Assembly: GCA_029557915.1 (NCBI GenBank)
Contig: JAKQHS010000030.1
Location: forward strand, 62,001 to 126,000
DNA: 64,000 nt
Direction: 5' to 3'
Source of the DNA: Bacteroidota bacterium
GTDB taxonomy: Bacteria > Bacteroidota > Bacteroidia > Chitinophagales > Saprospiraceae
The notes beneath the pieces were generated by a model. It made no database searches. It saw only the letters and a program-made list of their open reading frames with translations, and had not been told where the DNA came from. The translations under genes were made by a program, and so were the position numbers. Shown in pieces: positions 53,088 through 62,544 of the stretch. How positions within the stretch are numbered: the stretch's first letter is position 1; every line of letters starts with the position of its first letter.

Positions 53088-54044
53088 TTATTTGACCTTG
53101 AAGTCTATGGTGATGGTGCCGCATTGCTGATCGATGCTGGACGCTGTGAACCTGAAGCGCGAGGCACTTTCTTCAGCGATTTGGCGCAGGGAAGCGTCGG
53201 TCGTAGTGGATCCCCTTTGGGTATATTTGGCGCTGGTGACCTTTCCGGTCTTATCCACGCAGACATTGACGACCACCCGGCCCGTCCTCTGGGAGTTTTC
53301 CTGGATATTCGGTTCATAGACCACTCCCCTTCCATCCAGGCCGCCGCCCACCTTGCCGGAACCGGTACTGATTCCCTTGAGGTTGTCCGCATTGGGATCT
53401 CCGTTCGGGTCTCCCTGGTTCCCGGGTTTCCCGGTATTGCCCTTTCCTCCGCCAAATACATTGCCATATTGTTTTTTGGCGTTTTCGTATTCTGCCTGTT
53501 GTTTAGCCGCGGCTTCGGCCTCTGCTTTTTTCCTTGCATCTTCGGCCGCCGCTACCCGCCGGGCTTCCTCGGCAGCGGCTTTTTTCCTGGCCTCATCCTC
53601 CCTGCGGATTTTGGCCTCCTCGGCCTTTTTTACCCGTTCCGCCTCAAGAGCCCGTTCGGCTTCTTCTTTTTTCTTTTTCTTCAGGGCGGCAGTTTCGGGA
53701 TCTTCGGTGGTAATGACTTTTTTATCCGGTGCTTTGGGTGGAGTGGTTTCGGCAGGTTTAGCCGGTGCTTCTTCCCTGGCGGTTTCTTCCACGATTTCTT
53801 CCTGTGGGGCGCTGGGCGGCTCCGGTTCGACCATTTCTTCGTTCTGGGTCATAGGAAGGTCCTCGCCCTGCCCCATGTCGGGCGCCCCAAAACTCACCAA
53901 AATGCCTTCCTGTCCGAGCGGAGGGATCGGAAACTTCAAGAGCGGAAGGAACAGCAACAGCAGGATCAGGGCATGCACCAGCGTGCTGGTCGTCCGTGCA
54001 ACCTGGCGGTCCTTCCTTTCCTTTTCGCTTAAAATGGCTTGCAT
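53088..54044 (-). CDS. tonB: TonB-family energy transducer
   Basis: About 318 residues. I place the start at the ATG at 54044 (MQAILSEKE), since the frame upstream overlaps the exbD end and lacks family features. One membrane segment (about 21-40), a long Pro/Glu/Lys/Ala-rich spacer with a helical KKAEAEAAAKQQAEYE stretch (TolA-like), a Gly/Asn-rich linker, then a C-terminal TonB-like domain with GRVVVNVCVDKTGKV and ITIDFKVK. It transfers proton-motive energy to outer-membrane receptors or acts like TolA. Third gene after exbB and exbD. Confidence 0.88.
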   Translation of the reverse strand: MQAILSEKERKDRQVARTTSTLVHALILLLLFLPLLKFPIPPLGQEGILVSFGAPDMGQGEDLPMTQNEEMVEPEPPSAPQEEIVEETAREEAPAKPAETTPPKAPDKKVITTEDPETAALKKKKKEEAERALEAERVKKAEEAKIRREDEARKKAAAEEARRVAAAEDARKKAEAEAAAKQQAEYENAKKQYGNVFGGGKGNTGKPGNQGDPNGDPNADNLKGISTGSGKVGGGLDGRGVVYEPNIQENSQRTGRVVVNVCVDKTGKVTSAKYTQRGSTTTDASLRQIAEESASRFRFTASSIDQQCGTITIDFKVK

Positions 54045-54060
54045 GCTTACAAATTTACCT

Positions 54061-54462
54061 TCATTTGGATTCCGTGGCCAGTATGGCATTGATTTTAAGC
54101 ACATGGGCCAGTTCCATGATCTGGGCCAGGCTCTCCACCCTGGAATCCTTATCCGCTACTATGGTCATCGTCGAATTTTTGGGATCCCCCGCCTTGCTGA
54201 CTTCCACCCGGACCATTTTTTCCAAAATGGAATAGGACATTTCCTTGCCGTTCAGGTAAAATTTTCCTTCGGGAGTGATGGACACCGAGAGCGTCGGGGA
54301 AGCTACGGTCTTGGAAGTGGAAGAAGGCAGCTTGAGGTTAAGTGCGTTTGGGCTGACAATCGATGAGGTCAGCATAAAAAAGATCAGCAACAAAAAGATC
54401 ATATCCGTCATGGATGCCATGCTGAATTCGGCGCTGACTTTATTTCTTTTTTTTAATGCCAT
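54061..54462 (-). CDS. exbD: ExbD/TolR biopolymer transport protein
   Basis: 133 residues with one membrane segment (about 17-38), preceded by SMASMTDMIFLLLIFFML, whose Asp is the conserved proton-path residue. The periplasmic domain of about 90 residues is normal. 24 bp after exbB, 16 bp before the chosen tonB start. Confidence 0.95.
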   Translation of the reverse strand: MALKKRNKVSAEFSMASMTDMIFLLLIFFMLTSSIVSPNALNLKLPSSTSKTVASPTLSVSITPEGKFYLNGKEMSYSILEKMVRVEVSKAGDPKNSTMTIVADKDSRVESLAQIMELAHVLKINAILATESK

Positions 54463-54486
54463 AGTCTGGTCCCTTTGTTAAAATGG

Positions 54487-55185
54487 TTACCTCGAAGGCT
54501 CCTGCAACAGGTCCATAAATTCGACGGTCGTCTGCTCCATGCTGAAGACCACCTTTTCCACGTTGGACACCAGCAGGTTGTAGCCGATGTAGGCAAAGAT
54601 GCCCACGGCCAAACCGACCGCGGTGGTGATCAGGGCCTGGTAGATGCCGCTGGAGAGAGTGGCCGGAGTTACGTTTTGCTGGCTGGCCATATTATAAAAA
54701 GCCTGGATCATCCCGGTAACCGTCCCGAAAAAGCCAATCATGGGGGCCGCCCCGGCTATACTGGCCATGATGGACAGGTTTTTTTCCAGCCTGAACAATT
54801 CGAGGTTGCCCGTATTCTCAATAGCCGCATCAATGTCGCGCAAAGGTTTTCCAATGCGCTGAAGTCCTTTTTCGATCATACGGGCCATGGGCGTATCCGT
54901 ATGTGCGCAAAGGTTGCGGGCCGCGTCGATATTGCCGTTCTGGACGCTGTTGCGGATGTTGTTCATAAAATTCTGGTCCACCGCGCTGGCCCTTTGAAGA
55001 GACCGATAACGGTCCACAAATATGAATATGGCCACAAAGGACAGGACCAGGTTGATGCCTACATTGGCAATCCCCAATATACCCGTCTGCATCAGGATAT
55101 CCCATAGGCTCTGGCTGCCCACCGTCGTTTCAGCGGTATCCAGGGCCGGTAAATTTGCCACTTGCAGGAAAATCGATAATAACAT
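54487..55185 (-). CDS. exbB: ExbB/TolQ proton channel
   Basis: 232 residues. Three membrane segments (about 40-60, 123-147 and 165-188). The family regions SIAGAAPMIGFFGTVTGMI and LITTAVGLAVGIFAYIGYN are clear. It forms the stator channel with ExbD. The leader contains TAATTTTG (minus strand, 55246-55253), a good -7 box, but the -33 element is unclear. Confidence 0.95.
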   Translation of the reverse strand: MLLSIFLQVANLPALDTAETTVGSQSLWDILMQTGILGIANVGINLVLSFVAIFIFVDRYRSLQRASAVDQNFMNNIRNSVQNGNIDAARNLCAHTDTPMARMIEKGLQRIGKPLRDIDAAIENTGNLELFRLEKNLSIMASIAGAAPMIGFFGTVTGMIQAFYNMASQQNVTPATLSSGIYQALITTAVGLAVGIFAYIGYNLLVSNVEKVVFSMEQTTVEFMDLLQEPSR

Positions 55186-55287
55186 AAGTTAATTTTAGAA
55201 GTTAATGCTGAACGGATTGAACCCGTTAACTATTATGGATTCGTGCAAAATTAGTGGTTCATTAAGATATATTATAATAAATTGTAA

Positions 55288-55319
55288 TTTGATAAGGAAC
55301 CAGGATAAACTTAACTTTG
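55288..55319 (+). promoter_or_regulatory. Bacteroidota-type promoter of the fadN-fadA operon
   Basis: TTTG (55288-55291), a 20-bp spacer, and TAACTTTG (55312-55319) match the consensus for both elements. The start codon lies 17 bp further on, so the leader is about 10 nt. Confidence 0.75.
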
Positions 55320-55335
55320 AGTCAAATACTTGGGT

Positions 55336-57723
55336 ATGATTAAAATTAGCAAAGTGGCGGTCCTGGGCTCCGGGGTGATGGGCAGCGGGATTGCCTGCCA
55401 CCTGGCCAATTGCGGTTTTCAGGTCTGGATGCTGGACATTCTGCCTCCGGATCTCCGGGAAGAAGAAAAACCGGACAAGACGGCCCGGAACCGGATCGCA
55501 GACACAGCGCTCCGGAATGCCATAAAATCCAAGCCCTCTCCCCTCTTTCACAAAGACCTGGTCAAACGGATCCGGACCGGCAACTTAGAAGACGATCTGG
55601 CTGTGATCCGCGATTGCGACTGGGTCATAGAAGCGGTGGTCGAAAAACTGGAAGTCAAAAAAGCCCTTTTCGAAAAAGTGGAACAAAACCGCAAAGCGGG
55701 CACCCTGGTCAGCAGCAATACCTCGGGAATACCCATCCACCTCATGGCCGAAGGCCGCAGCGGAGACTTCAGAACGCATTTCCTGGGCACCCATTTTTTT
55801 AACCCACCCAGGTACCTGCGACTGCTGGAAATCATACCCGGTCCCGACACCCGGCCCGAAGTGACGGAGTTTTTTATGCAATTTGGCGACCGCTTCCTGG
55901 GCAAAAGAACCGTAAAATGCAAAGACACGCCCGCCTTTATCGCCAACCGGATCGGGGTCTATGCCATGTCCAAAATATTTCAATTGTCCGAAGAACTGGG
56001 CCTTGACATCAATACCGTGGATAAACTTACCGGCCCCGCCATGGGCCGCCCAAATACGGGTACCTTTCGGCTTGCCGACCTGGTGGGTCTGGATACGGCG
56101 GTGAAAGTCATAGAAGGCATAAAGCAAAACTGTCCCCAGGACGAACAGATCCACAAAATGGAAATGCCGGCTTATCTCAAATTCCTCGTGGATCAGAAAT
56201 GGTACGGCAATAAATCAAACAAGGGTTTTTATTTAAAATCCGAGGAAAAAGACGACAAAGGGAAAACCATTATTTATGGCTTGAACCTCAAAACCCTCGA
56301 ATACGAAGCCCCTGGCAAAACAAACCTTGCCAGCCTTGGGGTATCCAAGCAGACCGATGACCTGTCCTCGCGGCTGAAAGCCCTGATCCGGATGGAGGAC
56401 CCGGGAGCCGTTTTGATCGCCCGCTCCCTGGCCGGCCTTTTCGCTTATGCCTCCAACAGGGTCCCGGAGATCAGCGATACCTTGTACAGCATTGACGACG
56501 CCCTGAAAGCAGGCTTTGCCTGGGACCTCGGGCCCTTTGAATATTGGGATGCAGTGGGTCTGGAGGAGGGGCTTAGGCTGGCGGAAAAATACGGCGAGCA
56601 GGTGGCCCCCTGGGTTTTGGACATGAAAGAATCGGGACATCACGCTTTTTATTCCCGGGAGGGCAAGATCCGGGCTTACAACCCAACGACCAAAACCATG
56701 GAGGTCATCCCCGGACGTGAGCAGCTGGTTAATTTGGTAGCCCTTTCCGGTTCCAAACCGGTAGTTCAAAATCCCGATGCGGTGATCCATGATATCGGGG
56801 ACGGTGTCCTTTGCCTGGAATTCAGAAGCAAGGCCAATACCCTCGGAGAAGGGGTGGTCCGGGCCTTGCTGGAAGGGATTCAACTGGCCGAAGAGGGGAG
56901 GTGGAAAGGACTGGTCATCGGGAATCATGGAAAAAACTTCAGTGTGGGTGCAAACCTGATGCTGGTTGCCATGATGGCTTACCAGCAGGATTGGGACGAG
57001 TTGAATATGTCCGTGAAGGCTTTCCAGGATGTGACGATGCGTTGCCGATATTCAAAAATTCCCGTGGTCATCGCAACCCAGGGTTATGTGTTTGGCGGAG
57101 GTTGTGAAATGATGATGCATTGCGATGCCGCCCTCTGCGCGGCCGAATCCTATATTGGCCTGGTGGAAGCAGGGGTCGGTTTGATTCCGGGAGGAGGGGG
57201 TACCAAAGAATTTGCCCTGAGGGCTTCCGATGCTTTTTTTGAAGGAGACGTGCGAATCCCAACGTTGATAGAGAAATTTAAAACCATCGCCATGGCCTCG
57301 GTGGCTACGTCTGCCGAAGAAGCGTATGGCCTGGGTTACCTTTTACGCAACAGGGATCAGGTGGTCCTGAACCTCGATCGGAACCTGACCGAGGCGAAAC
57401 AAAAAGTGCTTGCCCTGGCGGAAAATTATGTAATGCCCGTTCCCCGGGAGGATGTTTTTGTACTCGGACAACAGGGTCTGGCTTCATTGTATATCGCCGC
57501 CCACAGCCTCAAGCTGGGTAATTATGCCAGCGACCATGACGTAAAAATTGCCAGGAAAGCCGCCTGGGTCCTGTGCGGAGGGGACCTCAGCGCCCCGCAA
57601 CACGTCAGCGAACGCTATTTGCTGGACATTGAAAGAGAAGCCTTCCTCAGTCTTTGCGGCGAGCCAAAAACGCTCGAACGCATCCAGTACATGTTGGAAA
57701 ACAACAAACCGCTGAGAAACTGA
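55336..57723 (+). CDS. fadN: 3-hydroxyacyl-CoA dehydrogenase/enoyl-CoA hydratase, FadN-like order
   Basis: About 795 residues. The dehydrogenase comes first: Rossmann GSGVMGSG (about 9-16), then SSNTSGIPIH and GTHFFNPPRYLRLLEIIPG. The enoyl-CoA hydratase/isomerase domain is at the C-terminus (about 485-690), with NHGKNFSVGANL and GYVFGGGCEMMMHCD. This order and length match Bacillus FadN rather than E. coli FadB. It catalyses the two middle steps of beta-oxidation. I take the ATG at 55336 over the TTG at 55330. fadA follows 36 bp downstream. Confidence 0.93.
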   Translation: MIKISKVAVLGSGVMGSGIACHLANCGFQVWMLDILPPDLREEEKPDKTARNRIADTALRNAIKSKPSPLFHKDLVKRIRTGNLEDDLAVIRDCDWVIEAVVEKLEVKKALFEKVEQNRKAGTLVSSNTSGIPIHLMAEGRSGDFRTHFLGTHFFNPPRYLRLLEIIPGPDTRPEVTEFFMQFGDRFLGKRTVKCKDTPAFIANRIGVYAMSKIFQLSEELGLDINTVDKLTGPAMGRPNTGTFRLADLVGLDTAVKVIEGIKQNCPQDEQIHKMEMPAYLKFLVDQKWYGNKSNKGFYLKSEEKDDKGKTIIYGLNLKTLEYEAPGKTNLASLGVSKQTDDLSSRLKALIRMEDPGAVLIARSLAGLFAYASNRVPEISDTLYSIDDALKAGFAWDLGPFEYWDAVGLEEGLRLAEKYGEQVAPWVLDMKESGHHAFYSREGKIRAYNPTTKTMEVIPGREQLVNLVALSGSKPVVQNPDAVIHDIGDGVLCLEFRSKANTLGEGVVRALLEGIQLAEEGRWKGLVIGNHGKNFSVGANLMLVAMMAYQQDWDELNMSVKAFQDVTMRCRYSKIPVVIATQGYVFGGGCEMMMHCDAALCAAESYIGLVEAGVGLIPGGGGTKEFALRASDAFFEGDVRIPTLIEKFKTIAMASVATSAEEAYGLGYLLRNRDQVVLNLDRNLTEAKQKVLALAENYVMPVPREDVFVLGQQGLASLYIAAHSLKLGNYASDHDVKIARKAAWVLCGGDLSAPQHVSERYLLDIEREAFLSLCGEPKTLERIQYMLENNKPLRN

Positions 57724-57759
57724 ACTTATTGATCATTAACCCATTCACATTCCTTGACC

Positions 57760-58938
57760 ATGAAAGATGCCTATATCGTAGCCGCCAGAAGAAGCGCCGT
57801 CGGTAAAGCGAACAAAGGAGGTTTTCGCTTTTTTCGTTCGGACGACCTCGCCGTTGAAATCATTCAGGGCCTGATGGCCGATGTACCCCAGGTGGACTCA
57901 AAAACCGTCGACGATGTGATTGTCGGTTGTGCCAATCCGGAAGGGGAACAAGGCTTGCAGATCGGCCGTCAGATTTCCGTGCGTGCGCTGGGTATCGAGG
58001 TGCCGGGCATGACCATCAACCGGTATTGTGCCAGCGGCCTTGAAGCCATTGCCATAGCCACGGCCAAGATCCGATGCGGCATGGCGGAATGCATCGTGGC
58101 CGGCGGAGCCGAAAGCATGAGCCTGGTACCCATGACCGGCTATAAACTGGCGCCGAGTTACCGGGTGGCCGTCAACACCCCGGATTACGTGGTCGGTATG
58201 GGCCTGACCGCGGAGGCGGTAGCCAAAAAGTTTAGGATCAGCCGGGAAAGGCAGGATGAGTTTTCTGTACGGTCGCACCGTCTCGCCGCAAAGGCGATCG
58301 AATCCGGATTTTTTAAGGAACAGATCATTCCCGTAAAGGTTACGGATATCCGGGTCGAGAATGATCAGAGGATAGAAAAAAATTACATCATGGATACCGA
58401 TGAAGGGGTGAGGAAAGATACGACTGCCGAAGCCCTCTCCCGCTTGCCTGCGGTTTTCAGCATGAAGGGTACGGTCACGGCTGGCAATTCCTCCCAAACC
58501 TCGGATGGTGCGGCCTTTGTGATGGTCATGGGGGAAGACCGGATGAAAGCGCTCGGCCTCCAGCCCATTGCCCGCCTGGTCTCCTGTGAGGTTGCGGGTG
58601 TGGAACCGATCATCATGGGGATCGGGCCCTGTGCCGCCATTCCCAAAGCGCTTCGCAAAGCGGGCCTTAGCCTGGCGGAAATCCAGTTGATTGAACTTAA
58701 TGAAGCTTTTGCCGCCCAGTCCCTGGCAGTCATACAGGAAGCAAATCTCAATCCTGAACTCGTGAATGTAAACGGGGGAGCGATTGCCCTGGGCCACCCA
58801 TTGGGTTGTACCGGGGCCAAACTGTCCATCCAGTTGTTTAGTGAGTTGAGAAGAAGAAAACTCAAATACGGCATGGTCACGGCCTGTGTGGGAGGGGGAC
58901 AGGGTATTGCCGGCATCTATGAACTGCTGAGCGCTTAA
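57760..58938 (+). CDS. fadA: Acetyl-CoA acyltransferase (thiolase)
   Basis: 392 residues from the ATG at 57760 (a TTG two codons upstream is less likely). The catalytic residues are C90 in NRYCASGLEAIA, His in GHPLGCTGAK, and Cys in VTACVGGGQG. It releases acetyl-CoA in the last step of beta-oxidation. Second gene of the fadN-fadA operon. Confidence 0.95.
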   Translation: MKDAYIVAARRSAVGKANKGGFRFFRSDDLAVEIIQGLMADVPQVDSKTVDDVIVGCANPEGEQGLQIGRQISVRALGIEVPGMTINRYCASGLEAIAIATAKIRCGMAECIVAGGAESMSLVPMTGYKLAPSYRVAVNTPDYVVGMGLTAEAVAKKFRISRERQDEFSVRSHRLAAKAIESGFFKEQIIPVKVTDIRVENDQRIEKNYIMDTDEGVRKDTTAEALSRLPAVFSMKGTVTAGNSSQTSDGAAFVMVMGEDRMKALGLQPIARLVSCEVAGVEPIIMGIGPCAAIPKALRKAGLSLAEIQLIELNEAFAAQSLAVIQEANLNPELVNVNGGAIALGHPLGCTGAKLSIQLFSELRRRKLKYGMVTACVGGGQGIAGIYELLSA

Positions 58939-59061
58939 GCGATCCGGATAAATAATATAATGCAACGGTCGTCCCGTGATGCATCGCAATCCAGGCCCGA
59001 ATGGATCCCCTGACTCCATGGGTTAAAATCCCCGATTAGAAAATTTACTTATTTTTTAGGC

Positions 59062-61833
59062 GTGAAAAAAAGCCTGATTGCCGTATTGCTGTGGTTGTAC
59101 TGGACCTGTATGTACAGCCAATCGTTTTCAGGCCATCCTCCCCGACTGGATTGGCGAAAGCTGGAAACCGGGGAAGTCAACATTTTTTTTCCAAAAGGGC
59201 TGGAACCGATGGCAGACCGTGTATACCAACAGATCCATCGTCTACACCTTTCCGATTCTGCGCTCGGCACAGCCCGGATAAAATTCAACCTCATTCTTCA
59301 GAATCAGTCCATATGGTCCAACGGTTACGCCGGTATAGGTCCCTTTATGTCCGAATATTTTCTCACCCCTCCCCTCAATCCTTATGTGATCGGCTCCGGG
59401 GACTGGCCAAGTTTACTGGCTGTCCATGAATACCGCCATATCCAGCAGTTTATGAATTCCAGAAAGGGCATTACCCGTTTTTTATATACCCTCATGGGGG
59501 AGGAAGCCTGGGCGGCCGCGGCGGGCCTTGCCTTGCCGGACTGGTTTTTGGAAGGGGATGCTGTTTGGGCGGAAACGGTGTATTCCAACGCAGGCCGGGG
59601 TCGTATGCCTGCGTTCAGGTTGGAATACCGTGCCTTGGTAAAAGAAAACAAGTACTGGCCCTATATCAAAGCCCGGAACGGCTCCTTCAAACACTTGGTC
59701 CCAAACGAATATGCCACAGGCTATCCCATGGTCAAATACCTCAACGACCATTTCGGGGAAGACCTCTGGGGCGGGATCCTCGAAGACGCGGTGAACTATA
59801 AAGGCCTGTTTTCCTCTTTTTCCAAAGCTCTGCGCAGGCACAGCGGATTGAGCCCTTCAAAATTATATACCCTTTCCCTGGAGGAATTGAAAGATGAACG
59901 AATCAGTGTACCGGACGAGTCCATCCCTTACGCGCTGGCTTCGGGCAAAAACAGCGTTGAAAATCACGTGTCACCCAATCCCCTGCCCGATGGCAACATG
60001 ATCTACCTCCATACCGGGTACAACCGCCTTCCGTTTTTTAAAATGGTATTCCCGGATGGCCGTCAGGAAAAACTGACCTCCATGGGCATCACCACCGACG
60101 AGGACTTCCAGATCACCCCTCCCCTGATCTCCTGGACTGAAGTCCATACGGATCCGAGGTGGGAACAGCGGACTTATTCCGATGTCGTTTTTTACAATTA
60201 CAAAACCGGGGTTAAAAGGACGTTGACCCGAAAACAAAAACTGTTTCAGCCTTCTCCATCCAACCATTCGGATGGCATTACCTGTGTGGAGCTGGAGCCC
60301 TCAGGTCTGTGTCATCTGATCGTCCTGGATACCCTGGGCAAGGTGAAACATTCCATTCCGGTGCCTGACGGATACGTCGCCACCAACCCGGTTTTCGATG
60401 CGGCGGATACAAGTCTTACCGCGGTCAACCGTGGACATGGCTATGCAAAGCTCATGCGTTATACCCTGTCCGACGATAAGGCTCATGACCTCACCGGGCC
60501 GGTAGCCTGCATTATTTCGAACCTCGTTAGCCAGAACGACACCGTTTACTTCAGCAGCGATGTATCCGGCAGGGACAATATCTATGCCTACGACCCGGTC
60601 ACGCAAGGGGTGTTTCAATTGACCAACCATGACCTTGGTATCCAGCAGTTCAATCTCGAAGGGGATATCATTCTATACAATGTACAGACGGCCGCCGGAT
60701 TAAGGATACGGTCCATGTCCATTTCAGGCAGCCGGATGCGGCGGGTGGATTATTTCGACAAACCTTCTGCCCCGGATTCTTTTACACCGGCCAGGCCTGC
60801 CTCCTCCCTTTCCTTGTCGTCCAAACCTGCAGGTCCCCTGAATAACCCATTCCGTGTTTACAGCTGGGCCCTGCGCCCGGATGAAGGAGGTAATGTTTTC
60901 AGGATCATTGGGCGAAATGTCCTCCATACCTTGCAAGGAACTGTCGCCTATAAATTTTTGGAGGAAGACAGAGCGCAAGGTTTGTCGGGGTCGGTCGCCT
61001 TGGGCAATGCCTATCCCCTCTTCACCTTGAGCGGGGGAAGGACCTGGGGACGCAGGATATCCAGCCCGTCCATGGTTGGGACGGACAGCATCCGGTGGGA
61101 TGAATCCAATCTAAGTCTTGGCGCGTCCATCCCCCTTCAGTTTTACCGCAACAACCAGATCATCCAGGTCAGGCCCTCGGTGCAATACGGGGCTTACCTG
61201 CCGGACTTCCACAAAGGCGACCGGGTCAATTACCAAAGTACGCAGTACCTGGGCGCCGGCTTGCGATTACTCAATTACCGTCGAAGGGCCTACCAACATC
61301 CCGCATCCCGGTTTTCCCAGGAGGTATCGATCCAATGGTATCGGGCGATCAATCACACGGCTCAGGCCCTGAACCTGAACACCACCTTTCATTTTCCGGG
61401 ATTGGGGAGAAATCAGGTGATTGAAACGGAATGGGATTTCCATCGCCAGCCGCGGTCCGATGCTTACCGGTTTTCCAGTACCCTTCGTTTTATTTCCGGT
61501 TATGAAAGTTTCACCAGCGACCAGGCCTCCCATTGGAGGGTCGCTTATCATTTTCCACTCTTTTACCCGGACGCGGGCGTCAACGGGATCTATTTTCTAA
61601 AACGGGTAAGAGGCCGGCTTTTTCATGAAGGGATGCATTCCTTGATCCGTCGTACGCGGGGCGATCTCCGGGTCAATTATTCCAGCAGCGGGGCGGAATT
61701 GTTGTTGGATGGGCAGGCGCTGAATGTATTGCCGGTGAGCTTTGGCGTCCGGTTCAGTTATCTGTGGGACCGCGACCTGGTGAGCGGTTCGAACCGGCCT
61801 CAATGGTCTTTTGTGGTGGAGCAATTGTTTTAG
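59062..61833 (+). CDS. Large exported protein: gluzincin-like protease domain, propeller, outer-membrane barrel-like end
   Basis: 923 residues, starting at GTG (59062). A signal peptide ends near residue 20 (MYSQ). The N-terminal domain has a zinc motif HEYRH (122-126), with the third ligand E164 in PDWFLEGDAVWAE, the arrangement of M1-like or basic-secretory gluzincins. A TolB-like propeller (about 290-570) follows, with blades such as NIYAYDPVTQGVFQL. The C-terminal 300 residues alternate like membrane beta strands and end in phenylalanine (VVEQLF), as in outer-membrane barrels. The exact function is unknown. It stands alone. Confidence 0.75.
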   Translation: MKKSLIAVLLWLYWTCMYSQSFSGHPPRLDWRKLETGEVNIFFPKGLEPMADRVYQQIHRLHLSDSALGTARIKFNLILQNQSIWSNGYAGIGPFMSEYFLTPPLNPYVIGSGDWPSLLAVHEYRHIQQFMNSRKGITRFLYTLMGEEAWAAAAGLALPDWFLEGDAVWAETVYSNAGRGRMPAFRLEYRALVKENKYWPYIKARNGSFKHLVPNEYATGYPMVKYLNDHFGEDLWGGILEDAVNYKGLFSSFSKALRRHSGLSPSKLYTLSLEELKDERISVPDESIPYALASGKNSVENHVSPNPLPDGNMIYLHTGYNRLPFFKMVFPDGRQEKLTSMGITTDEDFQITPPLISWTEVHTDPRWEQRTYSDVVFYNYKTGVKRTLTRKQKLFQPSPSNHSDGITCVELEPSGLCHLIVLDTLGKVKHSIPVPDGYVATNPVFDAADTSLTAVNRGHGYAKLMRYTLSDDKAHDLTGPVACIISNLVSQNDTVYFSSDVSGRDNIYAYDPVTQGVFQLTNHDLGIQQFNLEGDIILYNVQTAAGLRIRSMSISGSRMRRVDYFDKPSAPDSFTPARPASSLSLSSKPAGPLNNPFRVYSWALRPDEGGNVFRIIGRNVLHTLQGTVAYKFLEEDRAQGLSGSVALGNAYPLFTLSGGRTWGRRISSPSMVGTDSIRWDESNLSLGASIPLQFYRNNQIIQVRPSVQYGAYLPDFHKGDRVNYQSTQYLGAGLRLLNYRRRAYQHPASRFSQEVSIQWYRAINHTAQALNLNTTFHFPGLGRNQVIETEWDFHRQPRSDAYRFSSTLRFISGYESFTSDQASHWRVAYHFPLFYPDAGVNGIYFLKRVRGRLFHEGMHSLIRRTRGDLRVNYSSSGAELLLDGQALNVLPVSFGVRFSYLWDRDLVSGSNRPQWSFVVEQLF

Positions 61834-61847
61834 GATAGAAACAGGTC

Positions 61848-62531
61848 CTATTTTTTTAGCATCCGGTCAATGTCGTCCACTTTACCGAAGACGACCAGCA
61901 TATCCCTGGCTTCCAGGCGGGTTTCCGGGGAGACGACCCCGAGGATTTCATGGAAGACCTGCACCTGGCCGAAATTATTCACCTTCTCCTTGTTGCGCAC
62001 AATGGTGACGATATTGATATTAAACTCTTTCTGAAAATCGACTTCCCGTATGGTCTTCCCCACAAAGGCATCGGGCAGGGTGGCTTCGATCACTTTATAC
62101 TGATCGTCCAGGGTGAAAGAATCCACAATGGTACCGATATCCAGCCTTTTGGCCAGGCGGTAAGCCGTGTCGGCTTCCGGGTGGATGATTTCATCGATAC
62201 CCATGGCTTCCATGACCTGCTGGTGTGCCGGGTTGATGGCCCGGGCGATCAGGCGATTGGCTTTCATTTGTTTGATCAGTGCGGTAGTGATGATGGAGGC
62301 GCCGGTGTCTTCGCCAATGCCTATGATGACGACATCGGAATTCCTTACCGGCAAAGAACGGACGGCGGACTGGTCCGTGGTGTCCATACAGATGGTGTGG
62401 GTGATGCTGTCCTGCAAATATTCCACCCGTTTCATGTTGGAGTCTACGCCGATGACCTCATGACCCAGCTCGGTGAGCTTGATGCTGAGTTCGGAACCAA
62501 AATTGCCAAGGCCTAAAACGATAAATTTCAT
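61848..62531 (-). CDS. Potassium uptake regulator, TrkA/KtrA-like (RCK)
   Basis: 227 residues. The RCK-N domain has the nucleotide-binding GLGNFGSEL (7-15) and EVIGVDSNMKRVEYLQD. The RCK-C domain is at about 140-225. A single RCK unit fits KtrA rather than the double TrkA of E. coli. It gates the TrkH/KtrB channel encoded 13 bp upstream in the same operon. Confidence 0.93.
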   Translation of the reverse strand: MKFIVLGLGNFGSELSIKLTELGHEVIGVDSNMKRVEYLQDSITHTICMDTTDQSAVRSLPVRNSDVVIIGIGEDTGASIITTALIKQMKANRLIARAINPAHQQVMEAMGIDEIIHPEADTAYRLAKRLDIGTIVDSFTLDDQYKVIEATLPDAFVGKTIREVDFQKEFNINIVTIVRNKEKVNNFGQVQVFHEILGVVSPETRLEARDMLVVFGKVDDIDRMLKK

Positions 62532-62544
62532 AGAATAAAATTAA

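Noticed and set aside
53067-54032. Long frames on the plus strand over tonB
   Set aside because: Shadow of the Ala/Glu/Lys-rich spacer of TonB; composition is low-complexity and has no family match.
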